Shown: positions 9,801-16,859 of the stretch, in pieces
Layout: each line of letters begins with the position of its first letter
Position numbering within the stretch: position 1 is the first letter of the stretch
Origin: Methanobrevibacter arboriphilus
GTDB lineage: Archaea; Methanobacteriota; Methanobacteria; Methanobacteriales; Methanobacteriaceae
Assembly (NCBI RefSeq): GCF_019669925.1
Contig: NZ_AP019779.1
Span: 248,001-312,000, forward strand
DNA length: 64,000 nt
Direction: 5' to 3'
Translations under genes and position numbers: made by a program
Notes under the pieces: generated by a model
What the model was told of the DNA's origin: nothing
Databases searched by the model: none
The model's input: only the letters and a program-made list of their open reading frames with translations

Positions 9801-10345
9801 TGAGGAAGTTCAAAAATAGCTAAATCCTTATTTTCACATTCAGAATTAACTACCATTTCAACTAACCCTTCAATAACTAAAGAATCCTGAAGAGATGAAA
9901 AAATAAGAGTATTAAACTTATCTTTCAAAGCAAAATTAATCATATTGGTTGTAGTAGTCTTACCATCAGTTCCAGCTATCCCAACCATAGGTATAGCTAT
10001 CAGTGAATTTAAAATATTTCCAACATCTTTATTTTCAATAATATCAAACTTTCCTTTAGAAGAAAGTTCATAAATCTTTTTTACAAAATCAGCAGTTTTT
10101 GGAATATTGGGAGATATATAAACAGCATCAGGAAAATCTAAAAGATCATCATTATGATCTCCTAATTCAAAAGTAATACCTCTATTTTCAAGTAATTCTA
10201 TCTTTTTTTGTGCTTTTTTAGGAAGGTTATCAAATGAATTGGAGTCAGTAACAATAACATTCTTTTCTAAATAATTAAAAAGATTAGCTACTGGTCTTCC
10301 TGCATTCCCTGCACCAACAACAAGAATATTTTTTCCAAAAAACAC
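6881..10345 (-). CDS. Tandem MurT-like Mur ligase (two complete modules in one chain)
   Basis: An 1154-residue protein made of two Mur-ligase modules. Each has an N-terminal Rossmann-like segment (VVGAGNAGRPVA at 8-19; VVIGGCGTVGS near 560), an ATP-binding loop (AGTDGKTTTTN, K129; VTGTNGKTTTTE near 678) and a C-terminal ligase domain with an Asp-Ala/Tyr-Ala-His-Asn-Pro motif. Module 2 carries a MurT-type zinc ribbon (CPVCG near 826, CDCGF near 849). Module 1 has a matching Cys pair split by an Asp/Ser-rich insertion (about 308-348). MurT-like ligases occur in pseudomurein-forming methanogens and probably add or modify peptide residues on wall precursors; the reaction is not shown here. The start is GTG behind CGGGGA. 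An Asn/Lys/Asp repeat near 1070-1130 interrupts the end of module 2. The VanW-like gene follows. Confidence 0.78.
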   Translation of the reverse strand: MFFGKNILVVGAGNAGRPVANLFNYLEKNVIVTDSNSFDNLPKKAQKKIELLENRGITFELGDHNDDLLDFPDAVYISPNIPKTADFVKKIYELSSKGKFDIIENKDVGNILNSLIAIPMVGIAGTDGKTTTTNMINFALKDKFNTLIFSSLQDSLVIEGLVEMVVNSECENKDLAIFELPHGTIRMADGLELDFCVITNLTPDHMDEFENYEDYITRNIAIEKLLKKNGLVLANGDDPIISSRLDTFNHDYIVYGLQNPQTVEFEGNTYYNDNVDYDIVATNIKLNGLDGSSYKIKSGDILTLVCNNCGKINYDLNNFNLDNLDSDSFDLNDSDSDNLDSDDFDLGICKCDNYSRKVIPSFEREVNIKVPGLINVENSLATILSSLIMGIDLDDAINRMSSFKGVKGRFEKIDKLNGVNIFMDAAHNPESMEKLFSGFDISGKLILSLDNPDTLTSRDKYKIGEVLGKVVDVLIVSSKNETTEFVDNNAAFEVLDGAFNVCSDIETYVTENVSESIFNALSIADTGDTIIHIGPGVVNAYDNVKNDIKDAINFYEAISGKVVVIGGCGTVGSLIGRVLAANGIDVTISDSANETPLKSIFETEGIDLELGSEISNELLYNASSIFLAPSLMDNEKFINNLRNDLNNMSFEDIPVFGIDEIFKFFRSDKLVFGVTGTNGKTTTTEILKNIFKTAGLNVPEHNLNIQGNTEFIPSLQSKLEGDVAVIEIGTFGNAGEIETISKNAEVDTGIITNITQDHLSNGSFNDYVNCKKEMVDLADNLILCADDPIVAYLGNLKDNEDLLFFGINYYGDIFKDIDVFKESRICPVCGKDLIYDIHYLGHLGNYHCDCGFKNPKIDIEARDIIFDKEDSSIKFTLKIYEQTADITLKNGSIANVYNSLAAATGAWLSGVDINDIADGINSFSGVNGRLEIINDNPKIILDYAHNPAGVKSVIQTVSNIIQNDKKLANGRFIIVNTISSESGDEGDLEIAKLLSKADIIIPASYSAFKSSKFINDFANEKCEIIYTESSKNSTKVGTLGASFEQVKEGLIIALNIINNSKQNINNIIKNKHSTNDKNIIKDKNNSNDKNIIKDKNINNDKSSVNDKNINNDKSNVNEKDISNDIILIIGEGGLKYSQTILSEVNGNKGGDLGI

Positions 10346-10688
10346 AACATTCCCCGTTTAGATTTAATATAAATAAATAAAAAAATTATAAGATAAATTT
10401 TAATATAATCATATAGTTAAGCTTTATATTTGTAAATTAAAGTATATAATTATTACTATTAAACCAATATTGCAATAAAATTAGTATTATTTAAAATATA
10501 AAATATTTAAATAATTTATAGTGGTAGATTTTTATGAAAAAATGAAGGAAATATAATGATTATTTGAGATATGTTTGTATTGAGTTTCTAAAAGTATTAA
10601 ATGGATTTCATTTTAAATTTCATATTATATATCTATTAAAATCATGGAATGATACATTTTATTATCAATATTGGTAAATTCTGCATTA
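10346..10688. other. Intergenic region with no recognisable gene
   Basis: AT-rich sequence between the start of the MurT-like gene and the decayed adhesin. It must contain the promoter of the minus-strand ligase. Short TATA-like strings occur near 10380-10450, but none stands out. No open frame with a ribosome binding site was found. Confidence 0.5.
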
Positions 10689-11178
10689 TTAAAAATTTAA
10701 ATCAGTGTTAAAACCATAAATAATACCATTACTTGTTTTAATATCAATAAATAAACTATTATTAAACTTTAAATCACTCTTAAAAGAATTAATCACTTTT
10801 CCATCAATAAGACTAAACTTAATATCATTCAATTTAAGAATTGTTTAATCTTATTAAAGCATTATCACTTGTACTATTTGTAAAATCAAATTTTAATAAT
10901 TCTAATTTAGAATTACTACTATTGATAACTGTATTATTGATGAATTTTGTCGGGTTTATAATATTTCCAGTTGAATTAAGACAGATTACCCGATTAACAT
11001 CAATATTATTATTTTCCCATGAAACTTTATATTTATATTGATTTAATTTAATGTTTTGACTATCTGATTCCCTTTTAGTCATGTTTATTATTGGACAAGC
11101 TGAAACAGAACTTAAAAGCCCAAAAAAGATGATTAAAATACCTAATAATATTAATAATTTGTAATGTTCCATTTTCAT
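10689..11178 (-). pseudogene. Decayed adhesin-like gene, internally deleted and frameshifted
   Basis: The first 114 codons (stop at 10834) begin with a signal peptide (ILIIFFGLLSSVSACP). They then read ICLNSTGNIINPTKF and NSKLELLKFDFTNSTS, matching two separate parts of the 2548-residue adhesin (near 20940-21003 and 20043-20105). After the stop, homology resumes in another frame (LNDIKFSLIDGKVINSF, then LKFNNSLF) and runs to a stop at 10689, again matching the big adhesin (near 19870-20010). This is a remnant carrying a large internal deletion and a single frameshift near 10830. The signal peptide is not that of the big adhesin, so the remnant derives from a paralogue or a recombinant. Confidence 0.75.
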
Positions 11179-11282
11179 TGAAAAAACTTCCTTTAATATT
11201 CAAATTAATTATTTTTTTAAAATTCCCTATAATTTAATATAATATGCCTTATCGTTTCTAATATGAAACTCATATTATTTTT

Positions 11283-12119
11283 TTAGACTTTAAAGCTATT
11301 TATGAATATTTTGAATTCTTTTTCATTTATAGCATCACCAGTATAGTAATATGAAATTAAATAATATTTGTCTTCTTTAGTCATGATAATTTTATAAGAA
11401 TTAGTATGTTTTGTTTCATTTGGTTTTATATTTAAGAAAGATACAATATTTAACATTTCTTCACTCATGTTAACTGTTTCATTATAGCTTATATTAAGAT
11501 AAGATACGATAGCTGGAATATTATTAATTTTGATATTACTAGAATTGATAATAGAAATGTTCTCATCTTCTTCCCATGAAGATCTATATAAATTATAAAG
11601 CATATCTAATGTATAACCATCAGTTTTATCAATTGAAATGTATATATAACGCCCATAACTATCTACTAAAACAATATCTGTACTATTATTACTTTCTATA
11701 CTCCAATTATTAGAATAATTAAAAGAAATATTTTGATTATTAAAATGATTAATACTCACCTCATTATCAGTATCAATATTATTTGATGAAAATATCATAA
11801 TAGAAGCATACACTATAAAAACAATGAAGACTAAAGTCACAAGACCAACAACTACTTTTCTACCTTTATCTGAAGTACTAGAATAAACAGCAACAGCGTG
11901 ACGACCTTCTTTAATTTTTACATCATTATATATGTAATTATAAAACTTTTTAGAAAGATACGCACCACCAACCCAAAGAACAATTTGAAAAATAAATCTA
12001 TACTCAATCAAAAAATCTCCTAAGCCTTCCCAAAAAAATAAAAGAAGGAAAAATAATAATAACAGTTCTATAAAAAATATAACACTTAAAAAAATCGCAG
12101 TAGGCTTACCAATCCTCAT
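11283..12119 (-). CDS. Membrane protein with extracellular PsbP/DUF-type domain, function unknown
   Basis: About 278 residues from the ATG at 12119, which has GGGAG nine bases upstream; a frame-matching ATG at 12128 directly abuts that site. The N-terminal half has three hydrophobic segments (near residues 5-30, 42-55 and 88-112), with a basic cytoplasmic loop before the last. The remaining 165 residues are Asn-rich and probably outside the cell. They contain a small alpha/beta domain (YSNNWSIES...) like the lipoprotein-type domains used by methanogens for stress or surface proteins. No catalytic motif is visible. The gene is followed by the frameshifted adhesin remnant and preceded, 22 bases away, by the 254-residue gene, so it may be co-transcribed with the latter. 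Confidence 0.6.
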   Translation of the reverse strand: MRIGKPTAIFLSVIFFIELLLLFFLLLFFWEGLGDFLIEYRFIFQIVLWVGGAYLSKKFYNYIYNDVKIKEGRHAVAVYSSTSDKGRKVVVGLVTLVFIVFIVYASIMIFSSNNIDTDNEVSINHFNNQNISFNYSNNWSIESNNSTDIVLVDSYGRYIYISIDKTDGYTLDMLYNLYRSSWEEDENISIINSSNIKINNIPAIVSYLNISYNETVNMSEEMLNIVSFLNIKPNETKHTNSYKIIMTKEDKYYLISYYYTGDAINEKEFKIFINSFKV

Positions 12120-12141
12120 CAAAAACATCTCCCATAATTTT

Positions 12142-12906
12142 TTAATTTTTATTTAAAAGACCTAATAACTTAAAATAAGTCTTACAAGCACAAACAACAT
12201 CATCAACAACCATAACCTCACGATCATTATTAACAGCACTACAACCACTCAAAAAAATCCAACACCTCCAAACATCAGCGCCAAAGCCCCACATAATTGG
12301 ATAGCCATCATCAGGATTCTCATCAAAAACCTCCTCAATACAAGTTTGCCTAAATTTATCATGATATTTATCGATTTTGTTGAAGAGTTTTTTGGCTTTT
12401 TTATCCCATTTTAACGCTTTAAGTTTCATAAAATATTCTTTATCAGGATTTTCAAAATAAATATCCATATCAAACTCATTTAAAAGCTTTATAACCTTAT
12501 TAGACAAACCAAAAACATTAGAAGGAGTAATCTTCTCATTATTAAAATCAAAAAATACAAAAATAATCTCTATTAAAGCATCATATTCATATATACCAAC
12601 TACATCCCTAAATCTAACAGGAATAAGATACTTAAACCTATTTAAAAATAAAATCTCCTTAGAATAACTAATCTGAGGAATTTCTCTAATAAAACTCTCA
12701 GAAGCATTTAAAATATGATAATCAGAACCATAAAAATGTTCCATTATCTTTTTAAAGCTTGTAATCAAAAATTTAAAATTTGCATTATCTTCAAGACTCC
12801 AAATAGATTCAAAAACATCTTCTAAACCTTTAATATCTGGATAATCCTGCAAAACTTCTTCAGCCTGCGTTTTTATCTTAATTCTTTTATTTTCAACACT
12901 CATCAT
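12142..12906 (-). CDS. Hypothetical protein, possible partner of the adjacent secreted-protein remnant
   Basis: A 254-residue soluble protein, largely helical by composition, without signal peptide or membrane segment. It has a C-terminal patch with Trp and Cys (MWGFGADVWRCW, then SGCSAV). I do not recognise the family. It begins 14 bases after the cationic Val/Lys-rich protein remnant at 12921 and is followed closely by a membrane protein. A single intracellular gene placed right after a secreted, repetitive protein is the arrangement of toxin-immunity or surface-protein accessory genes, but nothing in the sequence proves this. Two ATG codons start the frame (MMSVENK); a TGAGG motif precedes them. 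Confidence 0.55.
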   Translation of the reverse strand: MMSVENKRIKIKTQAEEVLQDYPDIKGLEDVFESIWSLEDNANFKFLITSFKKIMEHFYGSDYHILNASESFIREIPQISYSKEILFLNRFKYLIPVRFRDVVGIYEYDALIEIIFVFFDFNNEKITPSNVFGLSNKVIKLLNEFDMDIYFENPDKEYFMKLKALKWDKKAKKLFNKIDKYHDKFRQTCIEEVFDENPDDGYPIMWGFGADVWRCWIFLSGCSAVNNDREVMVVDDVVCACKTYFKLLGLLNKN

Positions 12907-12920
12907 AAATCCTCAATAAA

Positions 12921-13328
12921 TTATAATTTAATTCCAAGTTTTCCAAGACCCCATTTAATACCATTAGAAACCTTATTAACAACAGTCTTAACTATAGAAA
13001 CAGCTTTACCTACAATACTTTTACCAGCATTAACTACAGTTTTTACACCACTAACCACCTTTGTAGAAACATACTTAACAGCATTATAAACATTAGCCGC
13101 CTTTTGAGCTACTTTCACAATCACTTTCTTAGCTTCTGCCTTCACAACACTACTTGCAGCTTTAACAATAGAAGGTACCGTTGAAATTTTATTAACAGCA
13201 TTTTAATTGCATTCAAATCTAATTTAACACTAGAATAAGTACTACTAACCTTAAAAACAGACTTAACAGAAAACGAAAACAAAAAGAACAATGGTTATAA
13301 TGAAGTTAACTCCTCCAAACTTAACCAT
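12921..13328 (-). pseudogene. Frameshifted secreted or membrane Val/Lys-rich protein
   Basis: The intact 3' part (from 13145, GTG) encodes 74 residues of repeated Val-Lys-Ala heptad-like segments ending [13 protein letters not shown]. Upstream the frame stays open to about 13204. Homologous-looking coding potential continues in other frames: an ATG at 13328 starts MVKFGGVNFIITIVLF, a signal or membrane segment, followed in a second frame by FSVKSVFKVSSTYSSV, then [13 protein letters not shown] joining the 74-residue frame. Two shifts, near 13280 and 13205, are needed. This looks like one gene with two frameshifts, either genuine decay or sequencing error in A/T runs. The repetitive amphipathic part resembles linker regions of surface proteins. 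Confidence 0.5.
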
Positions 13329-13489
13329 TTTATCAAAACCCAGATAAATATTATCATACTTAACAGAACCTTGAAGAAAACCATTAGAACTTCAACATAA
13401 GTAGAAGCACTAACACAAGATAAAGAAAAAACTAAAAATAACAAAAATAATAAGCTACTAATAAAATATTTCTTATATATATTATCCAT
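13295..13489 (-). CDS. Small two-helix membrane protein or adhesin leader fragment
   Basis: A 64-residue frame from the ATG at 13489. The frame extends to 13537, where its first ATG overlaps the adhesin stop as ATGA. It starts with a signal-like helix (FISSLLFLLFLVFSLSC, then VSAS) and has a second hydrophobic segment (VLMVFFKVLLSMIIFIWVL). It could be a genuine small membrane protein coupled to the NosD-type gene before it, or the leader of a larger broken gene: an alternative frame reading SNGFLQGSVKYDNIYLG starts right after the signal sequence. I cannot decide between these. Confidence 0.35.
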   Translation of the reverse strand: MDNIYKKYFISSLLFLLFLVFSLSCVSASTYVEVLMVFFKVLLSMIIFIWVLIKWLSLEELTSL

Positions 13490-13533
13490 TTTAAATTTCC
13501 AATAATAATTAGCTAGAACAAGGCTCATTTTTA

Positions 13534-16242
13534 TCATGCCTTATTCTTTTTAACCTTATTCTTATATCCTTTAATAGAAAGTCTTTTACTTATTTTCTTA
13601 CCTAATTTATTATTCTTAATAGTATTACGATCACCAGTAATTTTAATAGAATATTTTTTACACAACCGAGCTATATTTTTAGACAATTGGTTTTTATCCC
13701 CATTTAACTTAATACCATAATATTTACTTTTACTAACAGCATTACTCATGATTTTATTTTTAGTTCCCATAATAATAATTCCAATTTTACTTTTATAGGC
13801 AGTGTTCTTATATAATGTATTTTTATGCCCCATAATTGAAATTCCATAGGTTTTAGATTTGATTTTATTATTTTTAATTTTATTTTTACCTCCTTTAATA
13901 AAAATGCCTCTTTTAACCTTAGAAATAATATTATCAATTATTGTATTATAATTTGAGCTAATTTTAATAGCCATATTCTTGTTTTGTATATTATTTTTTC
14001 TTATCTTATTATAACCATACATTCCAATGTTTATACTAATATGTTTGGAATTTATCATCTTATTTTTATAAATTGTATTGTTTTCAGAGTTTATGAAAAT
14101 ATCATCATAATTATTCCTAAAAACATTGTATTCAACTTTATTACTATGAGCAAAAATTAAAATAGCCTTCTTTTTAGTAGATGAAATCTTATTATAACCA
14201 ATATAATTAAGAATACCATTAACAGAGATTCCTTCACTACTCTTATTAATAATATTACTCTCAATATTATTATTCTTCCCAAAAACACGAATACCCTGAA
14301 TAACATTTACAAAAGTATTTTTATTGATACTAACATTGTCAGAATCAAGATAAACACCAGTATTAGAATTTACAAACTTACAACTAGTAATAGTGCCACC
14401 TAAAGAAATTGCATAAATACAAACACCTTTAACATTCATAAAAGTATTATTAAAATAAATTGATCCACTAATATTGTTCAAATAAAATCCATCCTCAGCA
14501 ATATTTTTAAGAATATTATTCTCAATTGAAGGACTATTATCTGAGTTAGTCACTTGCATACCAGTTTGAAGATCTGATAAATTATTATACCTAACAATAC
14601 TAAAGTTCCAATAAGGAGGATAAACAGAAGGAACATTATCCAAAATAATTCCCTTAGAACAATTACTTATAATATTATAGCTAATAATAAAAGGACAATA
14701 TCTTAAAAAAATACCTTCACCTCCATTATTCACAATCAAATTATTCTTAATATAAGAAAAACCTGAACCAAATTCCTTAGAATGAATATAAATTCCTTTA
14801 CCTTCATTATTCAATATGGAATTATTATATATATTACAATCAGCATTATCTAATAAATGTAAGGCATTACCTCCATTATCCTTTAAAATATTAGCTATTA
14901 TATCAGTACTAAAAATCCCATTAGCAAGAATACCATCATCCCAATTATTTTTAATGGTATTAAATTTTATATGGGAAAAACTAGAGGAATTAATATATAT
15001 TCCAAAATCTATATTCCTATCAATAGTATTATTAAACAAAGAAGAATTAAATAAATCATTAATAGTTAGTCCATTCTCAAAAGACATGTAAATATAATTA
15101 TTAGATAAATCTGCTTCATGACAATTAGTAACATATACACCAGACTTCATATTATAGCTTAAATTATTGTTCTTTAACTCAGAATATGAAATATTAATAG
15201 CCCTAATACCATGATCATTATTATTTTCAATTATGTTGTCTTTCAATACTGTTTTATTTATCTGACTTGCAAAAATACCTCTTTTACCATTACCAGAAAC
15301 TTTGTTTTTAGAGATAGCTGAATCTTCAACCAAACCAATATTAATTCCATCCTCTTTATTATTTTCAACCTTATTTTTAGAAATATTTGATGACTTTACT
15401 TCATCTAAAAAGACACCAGAACGATTATTACCACTAACAACATTATTTTCAACTTTTGAATTTTTAGAAGAAGAAATTACAATTCCATGATTACTATTAT
15501 TCGTGACATTATTATTCTCTACACTAACATTATTTGAATTGCTTATAAAAGCTCCATAGCCATTATAATCAATATTATTATCCTTAATCTGTGTATTTTC
15601 AGATGAATCAAGCTTAAAACCAATATTATTATTATCAATAATATTATTATTTGAAATATTAGTGTTATTAGTTTCAATTACATCAATACCTTTATTAAAT
15701 CCAGAAACACTATTATTTGAGATATTAGTATTGTTTGAATTCTCAATTGAAATACCAGTATAACGACCATTAATAACAGAATTGTTAAAGATAACTAATC
15801 CATTAGCATTAATTATATCAATGCCAGTATCAGTATTATTAAAAAAATTACTAGTAATACTGATATTATCAACAGATTCCCCAATAAATCCAGTTACATA
15901 ACCATCTAAAATAAAACCTTCAATATTCACATTATCAGATAAAATCTTAAATGCATACTTCAAAGGAATAGCTGTGTTAGAACCATTAAATAACACACCA
16001 TCATCACAAAATATACTAATAGGCTTATTTATAATCAAATTAATATTAATAAAAATGTTTCCACTACTTGAAGAAAAATACAACCCAGTGATATTATCCG
16101 TATTATCTATCAACTCCTGAATCATCCCATTAGACCAAGAAGAGTTAACACTATAATTTACAGCACTAGCACTAGGCAAAAACAGGAACAAAACACAAGA
16201 AATTACAATCAGACTTTTAAATATAATGTTCATATTTATCAC
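13534..16242 (-). CDS. Secreted NosD-type right-handed beta-helix adhesin-like protein
   Basis: A 902-residue protein with a clear signal peptide (SLIVISCVLFLFLPSASAV). It is followed by about 30 beta-helix coils with the NosD/parallel beta-helix periodicity (roughly 22-24 residues, N-N-x-I-x-x-N ladders such as ISNNSVSGFNKGIDV). Such asparagine-ladder proteins are abundant on Methanobrevibacter surfaces and are thought to bind host, bacterial or plant polysaccharides. The last 150 residues change composition, becoming Lys-rich (KYSIKITGDRNTIKNNKLG), perhaps to contact the anionic wall. No catalytic residues are evident. AGTGATAAATATG is a good ribosome binding site. The stop overlaps an ATG (ATGA) of a small downstream frame. 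Confidence 0.85.
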   Translation of the reverse strand: MINMNIIFKSLIVISCVLFLFLPSASAVNYSVNSSWSNGMIQELIDNTDNITGLYFSSSSGNIFININLIINKPISIFCDDGVLFNGSNTAIPLKYAFKILSDNVNIEGFILDGYVTGFIGESVDNISITSNFFNNTDTGIDIINANGLVIFNNSVINGRYTGISIENSNNTNISNNSVSGFNKGIDVIETNNTNISNNNIIDNNNIGFKLDSSENTQIKDNNIDYNGYGAFISNSNNVSVENNNVTNNSNHGIVISSSKNSKVENNVVSGNNRSGVFLDEVKSSNISKNKVENNKEDGINIGLVEDSAISKNKVSGNGKRGIFASQINKTVLKDNIIENNNDHGIRAINISYSELKNNNLSYNMKSGVYVTNCHEADLSNNYIYMSFENGLTINDLFNSSLFNNTIDRNIDFGIYINSSSFSHIKFNTIKNNWDDGILANGIFSTDIIANILKDNGGNALHLLDNADCNIYNNSILNNEGKGIYIHSKEFGSGFSYIKNNLIVNNGGEGIFLRYCPFIISYNIISNCSKGIILDNVPSVYPPYWNFSIVRYNNLSDLQTGMQVTNSDNSPSIENNILKNIAEDGFYLNNISGSIYFNNTFMNVKGVCIYAISLGGTITSCKFVNSNTGVYLDSDNVSINKNTFVNVIQGIRVFGKNNNIESNIINKSSEGISVNGILNYIGYNKISSTKKKAILIFAHSNKVEYNVFRNNYDDIFINSENNTIYKNKMINSKHISINIGMYGYNKIRKNNIQNKNMAIKISSNYNTIIDNIISKVKRGIFIKGGKNKIKNNKIKSKTYGISIMGHKNTLYKNTAYKSKIGIIIMGTKNKIMSNAVSKSKYYGIKLNGDKNQLSKNIARLCKKYSIKITGDRNTIKNNKLGKKISKRLSIKGYKNKVKKNKA

Positions 16243-16319
16243 TTCTTAAAACATGGTAATTATTGAAACTAAATTGTTAAAATTATTTTATAATTCTTAT
16301 TCAAATATACAATACAAAG

Positions 16320-16475
16320 TTAGATTATAACAATTCCATTTTCTTCAGGATTAACACTGATTTATTTGTATCAACTATTTTCTCCGAATACATTAAAAGC
16401 ATTATATACAACTCCAATAACATTAATTGTCAATAATACTATAATCAATGCGAAAATAACTATTTTTTTATTCAT
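16320..16475 (-). pseudogene. Truncated paralogue of the adjacent membrane-anchored Asn-rich protein
   Basis: From an ATG at 16475 a frame gives MNKKIVIFALIIVLLTINVI and stops after 34 codons at 16371. It closely matches the start of the next gene (MNKKIIVFAIVIIVIITLGL) and has the same kind of ribosome binding site (AGTGATAATCATG). Past the stop, the bases just before 16320 read VNPEENGIVII in one frame, resembling that gene's C-terminus (DPDEDGNVFITT). The middle Asn-rich section is missing. It is either a vestige or a very short membrane peptide of 34 residues. Confidence 0.55.
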
Positions 16476-16507
16476 GATTATCACTAAAAATATTATTTGA
16501 TAAATAA

Positions 16508-16843
16508 TTATGTAGTAATAAAAACATTTCCATCCTCATCAGGATCACCCTTAGAAGAACCAACATACTCATCTGGAACTTGAACTACTTGTTTATTAGT
16601 ATTATTAGTATTATTCTTATTATTCTTATTATTTTTAGTATTCTTATCATTTAGTTTATTATCTTTAGAACTTTGATTATTATCATTAGTTTCACTAATT
16701 ACTTTTTGATTATTAGTATCATTCAAAGATGAATTATTAACATTGACTGTTTTTTTTGAATTATTATTCAAAACCATACCCACTAATCCAAGAGTAATTA
16801 TTACTATTATAACTATTGCAAAAACAATTATTTTTTTATTCAT
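16508..16843 (-). CDS. Small membrane-anchored Asn/Lys-rich protein
   Basis: 111 residues from the ATG at 16843, chosen because GGTGATAAAC directly precedes it; an in-frame upstream start would overlap the adhesin gene. One N-terminal membrane helix (IIVFAIVIIVIITLGLVGMV) is followed by an extracellular low-complexity tail of Asn, Lys, Ser and Asp ending in an acidic segment (GDPDEDGNVF). No lipobox is visible. It is the gene directly downstream of the 2548-residue adhesin, 16 bases after its stop, so it is probably in the same transcript. Function unknown; a small anchor or accessory of the adhesin is possible. Confidence 0.6.
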   Translation of the reverse strand: MNKKIIVFAIVIIVIITLGLVGMVLNNNSKKTVNVNNSSLNDTNNQKVISETNDNNQSSKDNKLNDKNTKNNKNNKNNTNNTNKQVVQVPDEYVGSSKGDPDEDGNVFITT

Positions 16844-16859
16844 GTTTATCACCAAATTA

